Below are positions 1 to 12,300 of a stretch of 64,000 nt of DNA, piece by piece. Made by a program: the position numbers and the translations under genes. Position 1 is the first letter of the stretch. Every line of letters starts with the position of its first letter. Under the pieces are notes generated by a model. The model was not told the DNA's origin. It saw nothing but the letters and a program-made list of their open reading frames with translations, and made no database searches. Origin of the DNA: Megalopta genalis (Eukaryota; Arthropoda; Insecta; Hymenoptera; Halictidae); NCBI RefSeq assembly GCF_051020955.1, contig NW_027476165.1, positions 248,001 to 312,000 on the forward strand. The letters run 5' to 3'.

Positions 1-2250
1 TTCGCATGGATTTGAAGATATGCCTTCTACTTCGCATTGATTTGAAGTTAAATCATGTGTTTCGCTTGGATTTGAAGATAACTAGATTGTTTAGCATGCA
101 GTTGAATCTATATCACTTATATTCGGAAGCATTTGAAGCTAAATAATTCGTTTGGCATGGATTGGAAGCTAAGCCATCTACTTTGCATTGATTTGAAGTC
201 AAATCATGTGTTACGCTTGGATTTGAAGCTCACTCGTTTGTTTCGCCTGCATTTGAAGATATATCACTTACATCGCAAGTATATGGCTAAATCAGTCGGT
301 TCGCATGGATTTGAAGATATGCCTTCTACTTCGCATTGATTTGAAGTTAAATCATGTGTTTCGCTTGGATTTGAAGATAACTGGATTGTTTAGCATGCAG
401 TTGAATCTATATCACTTATATTCGGAAGCATTTGAAGCTAAATAATTCGTTTGGCATGGATTGGAAGCTAAGCCATCTACTTTGCATTGATTTGAAGTCA
501 AATCATGTGTTACGCTTGGATTTGAAGCTAACTCGCTTGCTTCGTCTGCATTTGAAGCTATATCACTTATATTCGCAAGCATTTGGAGCTCAATCATTCG
601 TTTCGCATGGATTTGAAGCTAAGCCTTCTACTTCGCATTTATTTGAAGCTAAATCATGTGGTTGCGCATGGATTTGAAGATAACACGTTTGTTTCGCATG
701 CAGTTGAAGCTATATCACTTATATTCGCAAGTATTTGAAAACAAATCATTCGGTTCGCAAGGATTTGAAGCTAAGCCTTCTACTTCGCATTGATTTGATG
801 CTAAATCATGTGTTTCGCATGGATTTGAAGATAACTGGATTGTTTAGCATGCAGTTGAATCTATATCACTTATATTCGCAAGTATTTGAAGCCAAATAAT
901 TCGTTTGGCATGGATTGGAAGCTAAGCCATCTACTTTGCATTGATTTGAAGTCAAATCATGTGTTACGCTTGGATTTGAAGCTCACTCGTTTGTTTCGCC
1001 TGCATTTGAAGATATATCACTTACATCGCAAGTATATGGCTAAATCAGTCGGTTCGCATGGATTTGAAGATATGCCTTCTACTTCGCATTGATTTGAAGT
1101 TAAATCATGTGTTTCGCTTGGATTTGAAGATAACTGGATTGTTTAGCATGCAGTTGAATCTATATCACTTATATTCGGAAGCATTTGAAGCTAAATAATT
1201 CGTTTGGCATGGATTGGAAGCTAAGCCATCTACTTTGCATTGATTTGAAGTCAAATCATGTGTTACGCTTGGATTTGAAGCTCACTCGTTTGTTTCGCCT
1301 GCATTTGAAGATATATCACTTACATCGCAAGTATATGAAGCTAAATCATTCGTGTCGCATGGATTTGAAGCTAAGCCTTCTACTTCGCATTTATTTGAAG
1401 CTAAATCATGTGGTTGCGCATGGATTTGAAGATAACACGTTTGTTTCGCATGCAGTTGAAGCTATATCACTTATATTCGCAAGTATTTGAAAACAAATCA
1501 TTCGGTTCGCAAGGATTTGAAGCTAAGCCTTCTACTTCGCATTGATTTGATGCTAAATCATGTGTTTCGCATGGATTTGAAGATAACTGGATTGTTTAGC
1601 ATGCAGTTGAATCTATATCACTTATATTCGCAAGTATTTGAAGCCAAATAATTCGTTTGGCATGGATTGGAAGCTAAGCCATCTACTTTGCATTGATTTG
1701 AAGTCAAATCATGTGTTACGCTTGGATTTGAAGCTCACTCGTTTGTTTCGCCTGCATTTGAAGATATATCACTTACATCGCAAGTATATGGCTAAATCAG
1801 TCGGTTCGCATGGATTTGAAGATATGCCTTCTACTTCGCATTGATTTGAAGTTAAATCATGTGTTTCGCTTGGATTTGAAGATAACTGGATTGTTTAGCA
1901 TGCAGTTGAATCTATATCACTTATATTCGGAAGCATTTGAAGCTAAATAATTCGTTTGGCATGGATTGGAAGCTAAGCCATCTACTTTGCATTGATTTGA
2001 AGTCAAATCATGTGTTACGCTTGGATTTGAAGCTCACTCGTTTGTTTCGCCTGCATTTGAAGATATATCACTTACATCGCAAGTATATGAAGCTAAATCA
2101 TTCGTGTCGCATGGATTTGAAGCTAAGCCTTCTACTTCGCATTGATTTGAAGCTAAATCATGTGTTTCGCATGGATTTGAAGATAACTGGATTGTTTAGC
2201 ATGCAGTTGAATCTATATCACTTATATTCGCAAGTATTTGAAGCCAAATA
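1..2250 (+). repeat. Domain A: 752/753-bp higher-order repeat, about three copies
   Basis: The same string of monomer variants recurs with a period of 753 then 752 bp; landmark positions are 133, 886 and 1638, and also 432, 1185 and 1937. Within each copy there is an inner repeat of 299 bp (133 to 432, 886 to 1185, 1638 to 1937). The 299-bp length is one base short of ten 30-bp monomers. Copies are nearly identical over long stretches, with a few replaced monomers, for example at about 550-680 against 1300-1430. Marker variants include tttggcatggattgg and ctactttgcattg. The left boundary is outside the window. Confidence 0.85.
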
Positions 2251-3245
2251 ATTCGTTTGGCATGGATTGGAAGCTAAGCCTTCTACTTCGCATTGATTTG
2301 AAGTTAAATCATGTGTTACGCTTGGATTTGAAGCTCACTCGTTTGTTTCGCCTGCATTTGAATATATATCACTTATGTCGCAAGTATATGAAGCTAAATC
2401 ATTCGTGTCGCATGGATTTGAAGCTAAGCCTTCTACTTCGCATTGATATGAAGCTAAATCATGTGTATCGCATGGATTCGAGGTTAACTCGTTTGATTCG
2501 CATGCAGTTGAAGCTAAATCATGTTTATCACAAGTATCTGAATCTAAACCATCTGTTTCGCATGAATATTAAGCTGAACCATGTGTTTCTCATGAATTTG
2601 AAACTATATCATGTGTTTCGCATGGATTTGAAGCTAACTCGTTTATATCGTCTGCATTTGAAGCAAAATCATGTATATCACAAGTATTTGAAGCTGAACC
2701 ATTTGTTTCTCACGTATTTGAAACTAAGCCTTCTACTTCGCATTGATTTGAAGCTGAATCATGTGTTTCGCTTGGATTTGAAGCTAACTCGTTTGTTTCG
2801 CATGGATTTGAAGCTAAATCATGTGTTTCGCATGGATTTGAAGCTACCTCGTTTGTTTCACCTGCATTTGAAGCTACATTACTTCTATTCGAAAGTATTT
2901 GATGATAAATCATTCATAAGAGCATGGATTTGAAGCTAACTCGTTTGTTTAGCATGCAGTTGAATCTATATCACTTATATTCGCAAGTATTTGTAGCGAA
3001 ATAATTCTTTTCGCATGGATTTTAAGCTAAGCCTTCTACTACGCATGAATTTGAAGCTAAATCATGTGTTTCGATTGGATTTCAAGCTAACTCGTTTGTT
3101 TCCATGCAGTTGAAGCTAAATCATGTGTTTCGCTTGGATTTGAAGCTAACTCGATTGTTTCGCATGCAGTTGAATCTAAATCACGTATATCACAAGTATT
3201 TGAAGCTGGACCAATTGATTCCCATGAATAGTACGCTAAACAATG
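2250..3245 (+). repeat. Transition between domains A and B
   Basis: Irregular 30/31-bp monomers link the 752-bp HOR to the 150-bp HOR. The block from about 2238 to 2900 closely resembles about 26613-27290, an offset of 24375 bp. It shares unusual monomers such as one with catgaatattaagctgaacc. No gene is seen here. Confidence 0.75.
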
Positions 3246-6200
3246 TCTTTCGAACGAATTTGAAGCTAAATCATGTGTTTTGAATGGATTTGAAGCTAAC
3301 TCGTTTGTTTCACCTGCATTTGAAGCTGAATCATGTATATCACATATAATTGAAGCTAAACCATTTGTTTCGCATGGATTCGAAGATAAGCCTTCTACTT
3401 CGCATTCATTTGAAGCTAAATCATGTGTTTCGCATGGATTTGAAGCTAACTCGTTTGTTTCGCATGCATTTGAAGCTAAATCATGTATATCACATATAAT
3501 TGAAGCTAATCCATTTGTTTCGGATGGATTTGAAGCTAACTCGTTTGTTTCGCATGCAGTTGAAGCTAAATCATGTACATCACAAGTATTTGAAGTTAAA
3601 GCATTTGTTTCGCATGGATTCGAAGATAAGCCTTCTACTTCGCATTGATTTGAATCTGAATCATGTGTTTCGCTTAGATTTGAAGATAACTCGTTGGTTT
3701 TGCATGCAGTTGATGCAAAATCACGCATATCACAAGTATTTGAAGCTAAACCATTTGATTCGCATGGATTCGAAGATCAGCCTTCTACTTCGCATTCATT
3801 TGAAGCTAAAACATGTGTTTTGAATGGATTTGATGCTAACTCGTTTGTTTCGCATGCATTTGAAGTTAAATCATGCATATCACATATAATTGAAGCTAAA
3901 CCATTTGTTTCGCATGGATTCGAAGATCAGCCTTCTACTTCGCATTGATTTGAAGCCAAATCATGTGTTTCGCTTGGATTTGAAGCTAACTCGTTCGTTT
4001 CGCTTGCATTTGAAGCTAAATCATGCACATCACAAGTATTTGAAGCAGAACCACTTGTTTCGCATGGATTTGAATATAAGCCTTCTACTTCGCATCGATT
4101 TGAAGCTAAATCATGTGTTTCGCTTGGATTTCAAACTAACTAGTTTGTTTCGCAATGCAGTTAAAGCTAAATCATGTACATCACAATTATTTGAAGCTAA
4201 ACCATTTGATTCGCATGGATTTCAAATTAAGCCTTCTACTTCGCATTGATTTGAAGCTAAATCATGTGTTCCGCATGCATTTGAAGCTAACACGTTTGTT
4301 TCGCATGCTGTTGAAGCTAAATCATGTATATCACAAGTATTTGAGCCTAAACCATTTGTTTCGCATGGTTTCGAAGATCAGCCATCTACTTCGCATTTAT
4401 TTGTAGCTAAATCATGTGTTTCGCATGGATTTGAAGCTAAGTCGTTTGTTTCGCATGCTGTTGAAGCTAAATCATGTATATCACAGGCACTTGCAGCTAA
4501 ACCATTTGTTTCGCATGGGTTCGAAGATAACCCTTCCACTTCGCATTGATTTGAAGCTGAATCATGTGTTTCGCTTGTATTTGAAGCTAACTCGTTTGTT
4601 TCGCATACTGTTGAAGCTAAATCATGTATATCACAGGCACTTGCAGCTAAACCATTTGTTTCGCATGGATTCGAAGATAACCCTTCTACTGCGCATTGAT
4701 TTGAAGCCAAATCATGTGTTTCGCTTGGATTTGAAACTAACTCGTTTGCTTCGCATGCATTTGAAGCTAAATCATATATATCACAAGTATTAGAAGCTAA
4801 ACCATTTAACTCGCATGGATTTGAAATTAAGCCTTCTACTTCGCATTGATTTGAAGCTAAATCATGTGATTCGCTTGGATTTGAAGCTAACTCGTTTGTT
4901 CCACACGCAGTTGAAGCTAAATCATGTATATCACAAGTATTTGAAGCTGAACCATTTGTTACGCATGGATTTGAAACCACGCCGTCTACTTCGCATTGAT
5001 TTGAAGCTGAATCATGTGTTTCGCTTGTATTTGAAGATAAGTCGTTTCTTTCGCATGTAGTTGAAGTTAAATCATGTATATCACAAGCATTTGAAACTAA
5101 ACCATTTGATTCGGACGGATTTGAAGCTAAGCCTTCTACTTCGCATTGATTTGAAGTTAAATCATTTGTTTCCCTTGGATTTGAAGCTAACTCGTTTGCT
5201 CCGCATGCAGTTGAAGCTAAATCGTGTATATCACAAGTATTTGAAAATATACCATTTGTTTTGCATGGATTCGTAGACAAGCCTTCTACTTCGCATTGAT
5301 TTGAAGCTAAATCACGTGTATCGCATGGATTTGAAGACAACTCATTTGTTTCGTCTGCATTTGAAACTATATCACTTTGTTTTGCATGGATTCGAAGATA
5401 AGCCTTCTACTTCGCATTGATTTGAAGCTAAATCATGTGTATCGCATGGATTCGAAGCTAACTCGTTTGATTCGCTTGCTGTTGAAGCAAAATCACGCAT
5501 ATCACAAGTATTTGAAACTAAACCATTTGTTTCGCATGGATTCGACCTGCCTTCTAGTTCGCATTGATTTGAAGCTGAATCACGTTTCGCATAGATTAGA
5601 AGCTAACTCGTTTGTTTCGCATTCATTTGAAGCTATATCACTTCTATCGCAAGTATTTGAAGCTAAATCATGTGTTTCGCATGTATTTGAAGATAAGCCT
5701 CCTACTTCGCATTGATTTCAAGCTAAATCATGTGTTTCGCATGCATTTGAAGCTAACTCGATTGTTTCGCATGCAGTTGAATGTAAATCATGTATATCAC
5801 AACTATTTGCAGCTGAACCATTTGCTACGCATGAATATTAAGCTAAACCATGTGTTACGAATGAATTTGAAGCTAAATCATGTATTTCGCATGCATTTGA
5901 AGCTAACTCGTTTTCTTCGCCTGCATTTGATGCTAAATCATGTATATCACAGGTATTTGAAGCTAAACCATTTGTTTCGCATGGATTCGAAGACAAGCCT
6001 TCTACTTCGCATTGATTTCAAGCTAAATCATGTGTTTCGCATGCATTTGAAGCTAACTCGATTGTTTCACATGCAGTTGAAGGTAAATCATGTACATCAC
6101 AATTATTTGATGCTAAACCATTTGTTTCGCATGAATTTGAAGCTAAACCATCTACATCGCATTGATTTGTAGCTAAATCAAGTGGTTCGCTCGTATTTGA

Positions 6201-9200
6201 AGCTAGTTCGTTTGTTTCGCATGCAGTTGAAGCTAAATCATGTATATCACAAGAATTTGAAGCAAAACCATTTGATTCCCATGGTTTTGATGCTAAGCCT
6301 TCTACTTCGCATTGATTTGAATCGAAATCATGTGTTTCGCTTGGATTTGAAGCTAACTCGTTTGTTCCACATGCAGTTGAAGCTAAATCATGTATATCAC
6401 AAGCATTTGAAGCTATACCATTTGTTTCGCCTGTATTTGAAGCTAAGCCTTCTACTTCGCATTGATTTGAAGTTAAATCATGTGTTACGCTTGGATTTGA
6501 AGCTCACTCGTTTGTTTCGCCTGCATTTGAAGCTTAATCATGTATAGCACAAGTATTTGAATGTAAACCATTTGTTTTGAACCTAAATCATGTGTTTCGC
6601 TTGGATTTGAAGCTAACTCGTTTGTTTCGCCTGCAGTTGAAGCTAAATCATGTTTATCACAAGTATCTGAATCTAAACCATCTGTTTCGCATGAATATTA
6701 AGCAGAACCATGTGTTTCTCATGAATTTGAAACTATATCATGTGTTTCGCATGGATTTGAAGCTAACTCGTTTGTTTCGCACGCAGTTGACGCTAAATCG
6801 TGTATATCACGATTATTTGAAGCTATTCCATTTGATTCGCATGGATTTGAAACTAAGCCTTCTGCTTCGCATTGAGTTGAAGCTGAAACATGCATTTCGC
6901 ATGGATTTGAAGCTAACTCGTTTTTTCGCCTGCATTTGGAGCTATATCACTTATATTCACAAGTATTTGAAGGTCAATCATTCGTTTCGCATGGGTTTGA
7001 AGCTAAGCCTTCTACTTCGGATGGATTTGAAGCTAAATCATGCGTTTCGCTTGGATTTAAAACTAACTTGTTTGTTTCGCATGCAGTTGAAACTAAATCA
7101 TGTATATCACAAGTATTTGAAGCAAAACCATTTGTTTCGCATGAATATTAAGCTGAACCATGTGTTTCGAATGAATTTGAATCGAAATCATGTGTTTCGT
7201 ATGGATTTTAATCTAACTGGCTTGTTTCGCATGCAGTTGAATCTAAATCACGCATATCACAAGTATTAGAAGCTAAACCATTTGTTTCGCATGGATTCGA
7301 AGATCAGACTTCTGCTTCGCATTGATTTGAAGCTAAATCATGTGTTTCGCATGGATTTGAAGCTTACTCATTTGATTTGCATGCATTTGAAGCTGAATCA
7401 TGTATATCACAATTATTTGAAGCTAAACCATCGGTTTCGTGTGGATTCGAAGGTAAGCCTTCTACTTCGCATTGAATTGAAGCTAAATCATGTGTTTTGA
7501 ATGGATTTGAAGCTAAACTCCATTCGTTTGTTTCGCATCCATTTGAAGCTACATCATGTATATCACATATAATTGAAGCTAAACCATCTGTTTCGTGTGG
7601 ATTCGAAGGTAAGCCTTCTACTTCGCATTGATTTGAGCTAAATCATTTTTTTCGCTTGCGTTTGAAGCTAACTCGCATGCTTCGCATGCAGTGGAAGCTA
7701 AATTATGTATATCACAAGTATTTGAAGCTGAACCATTTGCTTCGCATGAATATTAAGCTAAATCACGTGTTTCGCACGGATTTGAAACTAACACGGTTGT
7801 TTCGCCTGCATTTGAATCTAAATCATGTATATCACAAGTATTTGAACCTAAACCATTTGTTTGCATGGATTCGTAGACAAGCCTTCTACTTCGCATTGAT
7901 TTGAAGCTAAATCATGTGTATCGCATGGATTTGAAGCTAAATCATGTGTTTCCCTTGGATTTGAAGCTAACTCGTAAGTTTCGCATGAAGTTGAAGCCAA
8001 ATCATGTATAAAATAAGTATTTCAAGCTAAATCATTTGTTTCGCATGGATTTCAAGTTGACTCGTTTGTTTCGCATGGATTTGAAGCTAAGCCTTCTACT
8101 TCGCATTGATTTGAAGCTAAATCATGTATTTCGCATGAATTTGAAGCTAACTGTTTGTTCCGCCTGCATTTGAAGCTATATCACTTATATCGCAAGTATT
8201 TGAAGATAAATCATTTGTTTCGCATGGATTTGAAGCTAAGCCTTCTACTTCGCATTGATTTGAAGCTGAATCATGTGTTTCGCATGGATTTGAAGCTAAC
8301 TCGTTTGTTTCGCTTGCTGTTGAAGCTAAATCAAGTATGTCACAAGTATTTGAATCTAAACCATTTGTTTCGCATGGATTTGAAGCTAAGCCTTCTAGTT
8401 CGCATTGATTTGAATCTGAATCATGTGTTTCGCTTAGATTTGAAGATAACTCGTTGGTTTTGCATGCAGTTGAAGCAAAATCACGCATATCACAAGTATT
8501 TGAAGCTAAACCATTTGATTCGCATGGATTCGAAGATCAGCCTTCTACATCGCATTGATTTGAAGCTAAATCATGAGTTTCGCATGGATTTGCAGCTAAG
8601 TCATGTGTTTTGAATGGATTTGAAGTTAACTCGTTTGCTTCCCAAGCAGTTGAAGCTAAATCATGTATATCATACGTATTTGAAGCTAAAGAACTTGATT
8701 CGCATGGATTTCAAACTAAGCCTTCTACTTCGCATTGATTTGAAGGTAAATCCTGTCTTTTGCATGGATTTAAAGCTAACTCGTTTGTTTCGCCAGCATT
8801 TGAAGCTATATCAGTGATATTCGCAAGTATTTGAAGGTAAATCATTCGTTTCGCTGGATTTGAAACTAAGCCTTCTACATCGCATTGATTTGATTCTAAA
8901 TCATGTGTTTCGCTTGGATTTGAAGCTGACTCGTTTGTTTCGCATGCAGTTGAAGCTAAATCATGTATATCAAAAGTAGTAGAAGCTAAACAATTTGTTT
9001 CGCATGGATTCGGCGATCAGCCATCAGCTTCGCATTGATTTTAAGCTATATCATGTGTTTCGCATCGATTTGAAGCTAACTCGTTTGTTTCGCCTGCATT
9101 TGAAGCTAAATCATGTATATCACAAGTATTTAAAGCTAAACCATTTGTTCGCATGGATTCGAAGATAAGCCTTCTACTTCGCATTGAATTAAAGCTAAAT

Positions 9201-9323
9201 CATGTGTTTCGCATGGATTTGAAGCTGACTCGTTTGTTTCGCCTGCATTTGATGCTATATGATGTATATCACAAGTATTTGAATCTGAACCATTTGATTC
9301 CCATGAATAGTACGCTAAACCAT
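3245..9323 (+). repeat. 6079-bp segmental unit, copy 1
   Basis: The sequence in this interval is repeated with a constant offset of 6079 bp. Matching landmarks include 3500 with 9579, 4155 with 10234, 5377 with 11456, 7269 with 13348 and 8614 with 14693. Identity is very high from about 3390 to 9250, with only scattered single-base changes (for example 4690 gcgcattg against tcgcattg). The first 150 bp are more diverged. The exact boundaries are hard to place because both sides are the same satellite. It lies head-to-tail with copy 2. Confidence 0.88.
4378..5340 (-). other. Longest minus-strand repeat-borne open frame (320 codons), not called a gene
   Basis: Minus-strand decapeptides such as ASNPCETHDL and SNQCEVEGLS, acidic, with a Cys once every ten residues. 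An almost identical frame lies at 10457-11419 in the second 6079-bp copy. Only this minus frame lacks stops in the standard monomers, so its length follows from the repeat. It has no non-repeat domain. I see no evidence of expression. Confidence 0.6.
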
Positions 9324-12300
9324 GTCTTTCGAATGAATTTGAAGCTAAATCATGTGTTTTGAATGGATTTGAAGCTAACTCGTTTGTTTCGCATGCATTT
9401 GAAGTTAAATCATGCATATCACATATAATTGAAGCTAAACCATTTGTTTCGCATGGATTCGAAGATCAGCCTTCTACTTCGCATTCATTTGAAGCTAAAT
9501 CATGTGTTTCGCATGGATTTGAAGCTAACTCGTTTGTTTCGCATGCATTTGAAGCTAAATCATGTATATCACATATAATTGAAGCTAATCCATTTGTTTC
9601 GGATGGATTTGAAGCTAACTCGTTTGTTTCGCATGCAGTTGAAGCTAAATCATGTACATCACAAGTATTTGAAGTTAAAGCATTTGTTTCGCATGGATTC
9701 GAAGATAAGCCTTCTACTTCGCATTGATTTGAATCTGAATCATGTGTTTCGCTTAGATTTGAAGATAACTCGTTGGTTTTGCATGCAGTTGATGCAAAAT
9801 CACGCATATCACAAGTATTTGAAGCTAAACCATTTGATTCGCATGGATTCGAAGATCAGCCTTCTACTTCGCATTCATTTGAAGCTAAAACATGTGTTTT
9901 GAATGGATTTGATGCTAACTCGTTTGTTTCGCATGCATTTGAAGTTAAATCATGCATATCACATATAATTGAAGCTAAACCATTTGTTTCGCATGGATTC
10001 GAAGATCAGCCTTCTACTTCGCATTGATTTGAAGCCAAATCATGTGTTTCGCTCGGATTTGAATCTAACTCGTTCGTTTCGCTTGCATTTGAAGCTAAAT
10101 CATGCACATCACAAGTATTTGAAGCAGAACCACTTGTTTCGCATGGATTTGAATATAAGCCTTCTACTTCGCATCGATTTGAAGCTAAATCATGTGTTTC
10201 GCTTGGATTTCAAACTAACTAGTTTGTTTCGCAATGCAGTTAAAGCTAAATCATGTACATCACAATTATTTGAAGCTAAACCATTTGATTCGCATGGATT
10301 TCAAATTAAGCCTTCTACTTCGCATTGATTTGAAGCTAAATCATGTGTTCCGCATGCATTTGAAGCTAACACGTTTGTTTCGCATGCTGTTGAAGCTAAA
10401 TCATGTATATCACAAGTATTTGAGCCTAAACCATTTGTTTCGCATGGTTTCGAAGATCAGCCATCTACTTCGCATTTATTTGTAGCTAAATCATGTGTTT
10501 CGCATGGATTTGAAGCTAAGTCGTTTGTTTCGCATGCTGTTGAAGCTAAATCATGTATATCACAGGCACTTGCAGCTAAACCATTTGTTTCGCATGGGTT
10601 CGAAGATAACCCTTCCACTTCGCATTGATTTGAAGCTGAATCATGTGTTTCGCTTGTATTTGAAGCTAACTCGTTTGTTTCGCATACTGTTGAAGCTAAA
10701 TCATGTATATCACAGGCACTTGCAGCTAAACCATTTGTTTCGCATGGATTCGAAGATAACCCTTCTACTTCGCATTGATTTGAAGCCAAATCATGTGTTT
10801 CGCTTGGATTTGAAACTAACTCGTTTGCTTCGCATGCATTTGAAGCTAAATCATATATATCACAAGTATTAGAAGCTAAACCATTTAACTCGCATGGATT
10901 TGAAATTAAGCCTTCTACTTCGCATTGATTTGAAGCTAAATCATGTGATTCGCTTGGATTTGAAGCTAACTCGTTTGTTCCACACGCAGTTGAAGCTAAA
11001 TCATGTATATCACAAGTATTTGAAGCTGAACCATTTGTTACGCATGGATTTGAAACCACGCCGTCTACTTCGCATTGATTTGAAGCTGAATCATGTGTTT
11101 CGCTTGTATTTGAAGATAACTCGTTTCTTTCGCATGTAGTTGAAGTTAAATCATGTATATCACAAGCATTTGAAACTAAACCATTTGATTCGGACGGATT
11201 TGAAGCTAAGCCTTCTACTTCGCATTGATTTGAAGTTAAATCATTTGTTTCCCTTGGATTTGAAGCTAACTCGTTTGCTCCGCATGCAGTTGAAGCTAAA
11301 TCGTGTATATCACAAGTATTTGAAAATATACCATTTGTTTTGCATGGATTCGTAGACAAGCCTTCTACTTCGCATTGATTTGAAGCTAAATCACGTGTAT
11401 CGCATGGATTTGAAGACAACTCATTTGTTTCGTCTGCATTTGAAACTATATCACTTTGTTTTGCATGGATTCGAAGATAAGCCTTCTACTTCGCATTGAT
11501 TTGAAGCTAAATCATGTGTATCGCATGGATTCGCAGCTAACTCGTTTGATTCGCTTGCTGTTGAAGCAAAATCACGCATATCACAAGTATTTGAAACTAA
11601 ACCATTTGTTTCGCATGGATTCGACCTGCCTTCTAGTTCGCATTGATTTGAAGCTGAATCACGTTTCGCATAGATTAGAAGCTAACTCGTTTGTTTCGCA
11701 TTCATTTGAAGCTATATCACTTCTATCGCAAGTATTTGAAGCTAAATCATGTGTTTCGCATGTATTTGAAGATAAGCCTCCTACTTCGCATTGATTTCAA
11801 GCTAAATCATGTGTTTCGCATGCATTTGAAGCTAACTCGATTGTTTCGCATGCAGTTGAATGTAAATCATGTATATCACAACTATTTGCAGCTGAACCAT
11901 TTGCTACGCATGAATATTAAGCTAAACCATGTGTTACGAATGAATTTGAAGCTAAATCATGTATTTCGCATGCATTTGAAGCTAACTCGTTTTCTTCGCC
12001 TGCATTTGATGCTAAATCATGTATATCACAGGTATTTGAAGCTAAACCATTTGTTTCGCATGGATTCGAAGACAAGCCTTCTACTTCGCATTGATTTCAA
12101 GCTAAATCATGTGTTTCGCATGCATTTGAAGCTAACTCGATTGTTTCACATGCAGTTGAAGGTAAATCATGTACATCACAATTATTTGATGCTAAACCAT
12201 TTGTTTCGCATGAATTTGAAGCTAAACCATCTACATCGCATTGATTTGTAGCTAAATCAAGTGTTTCGCTCGTATTTGAAGCTAGTTCGTTTGTTTCGCA

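Noticed and set aside
5441..5530. Second transposon or gene fragment hinted by irregular monomers
   Set aside because: The irregular units (for example around 5535-5590) still align to the monomer with small deletions. No foreign sequence or target duplication is visible.
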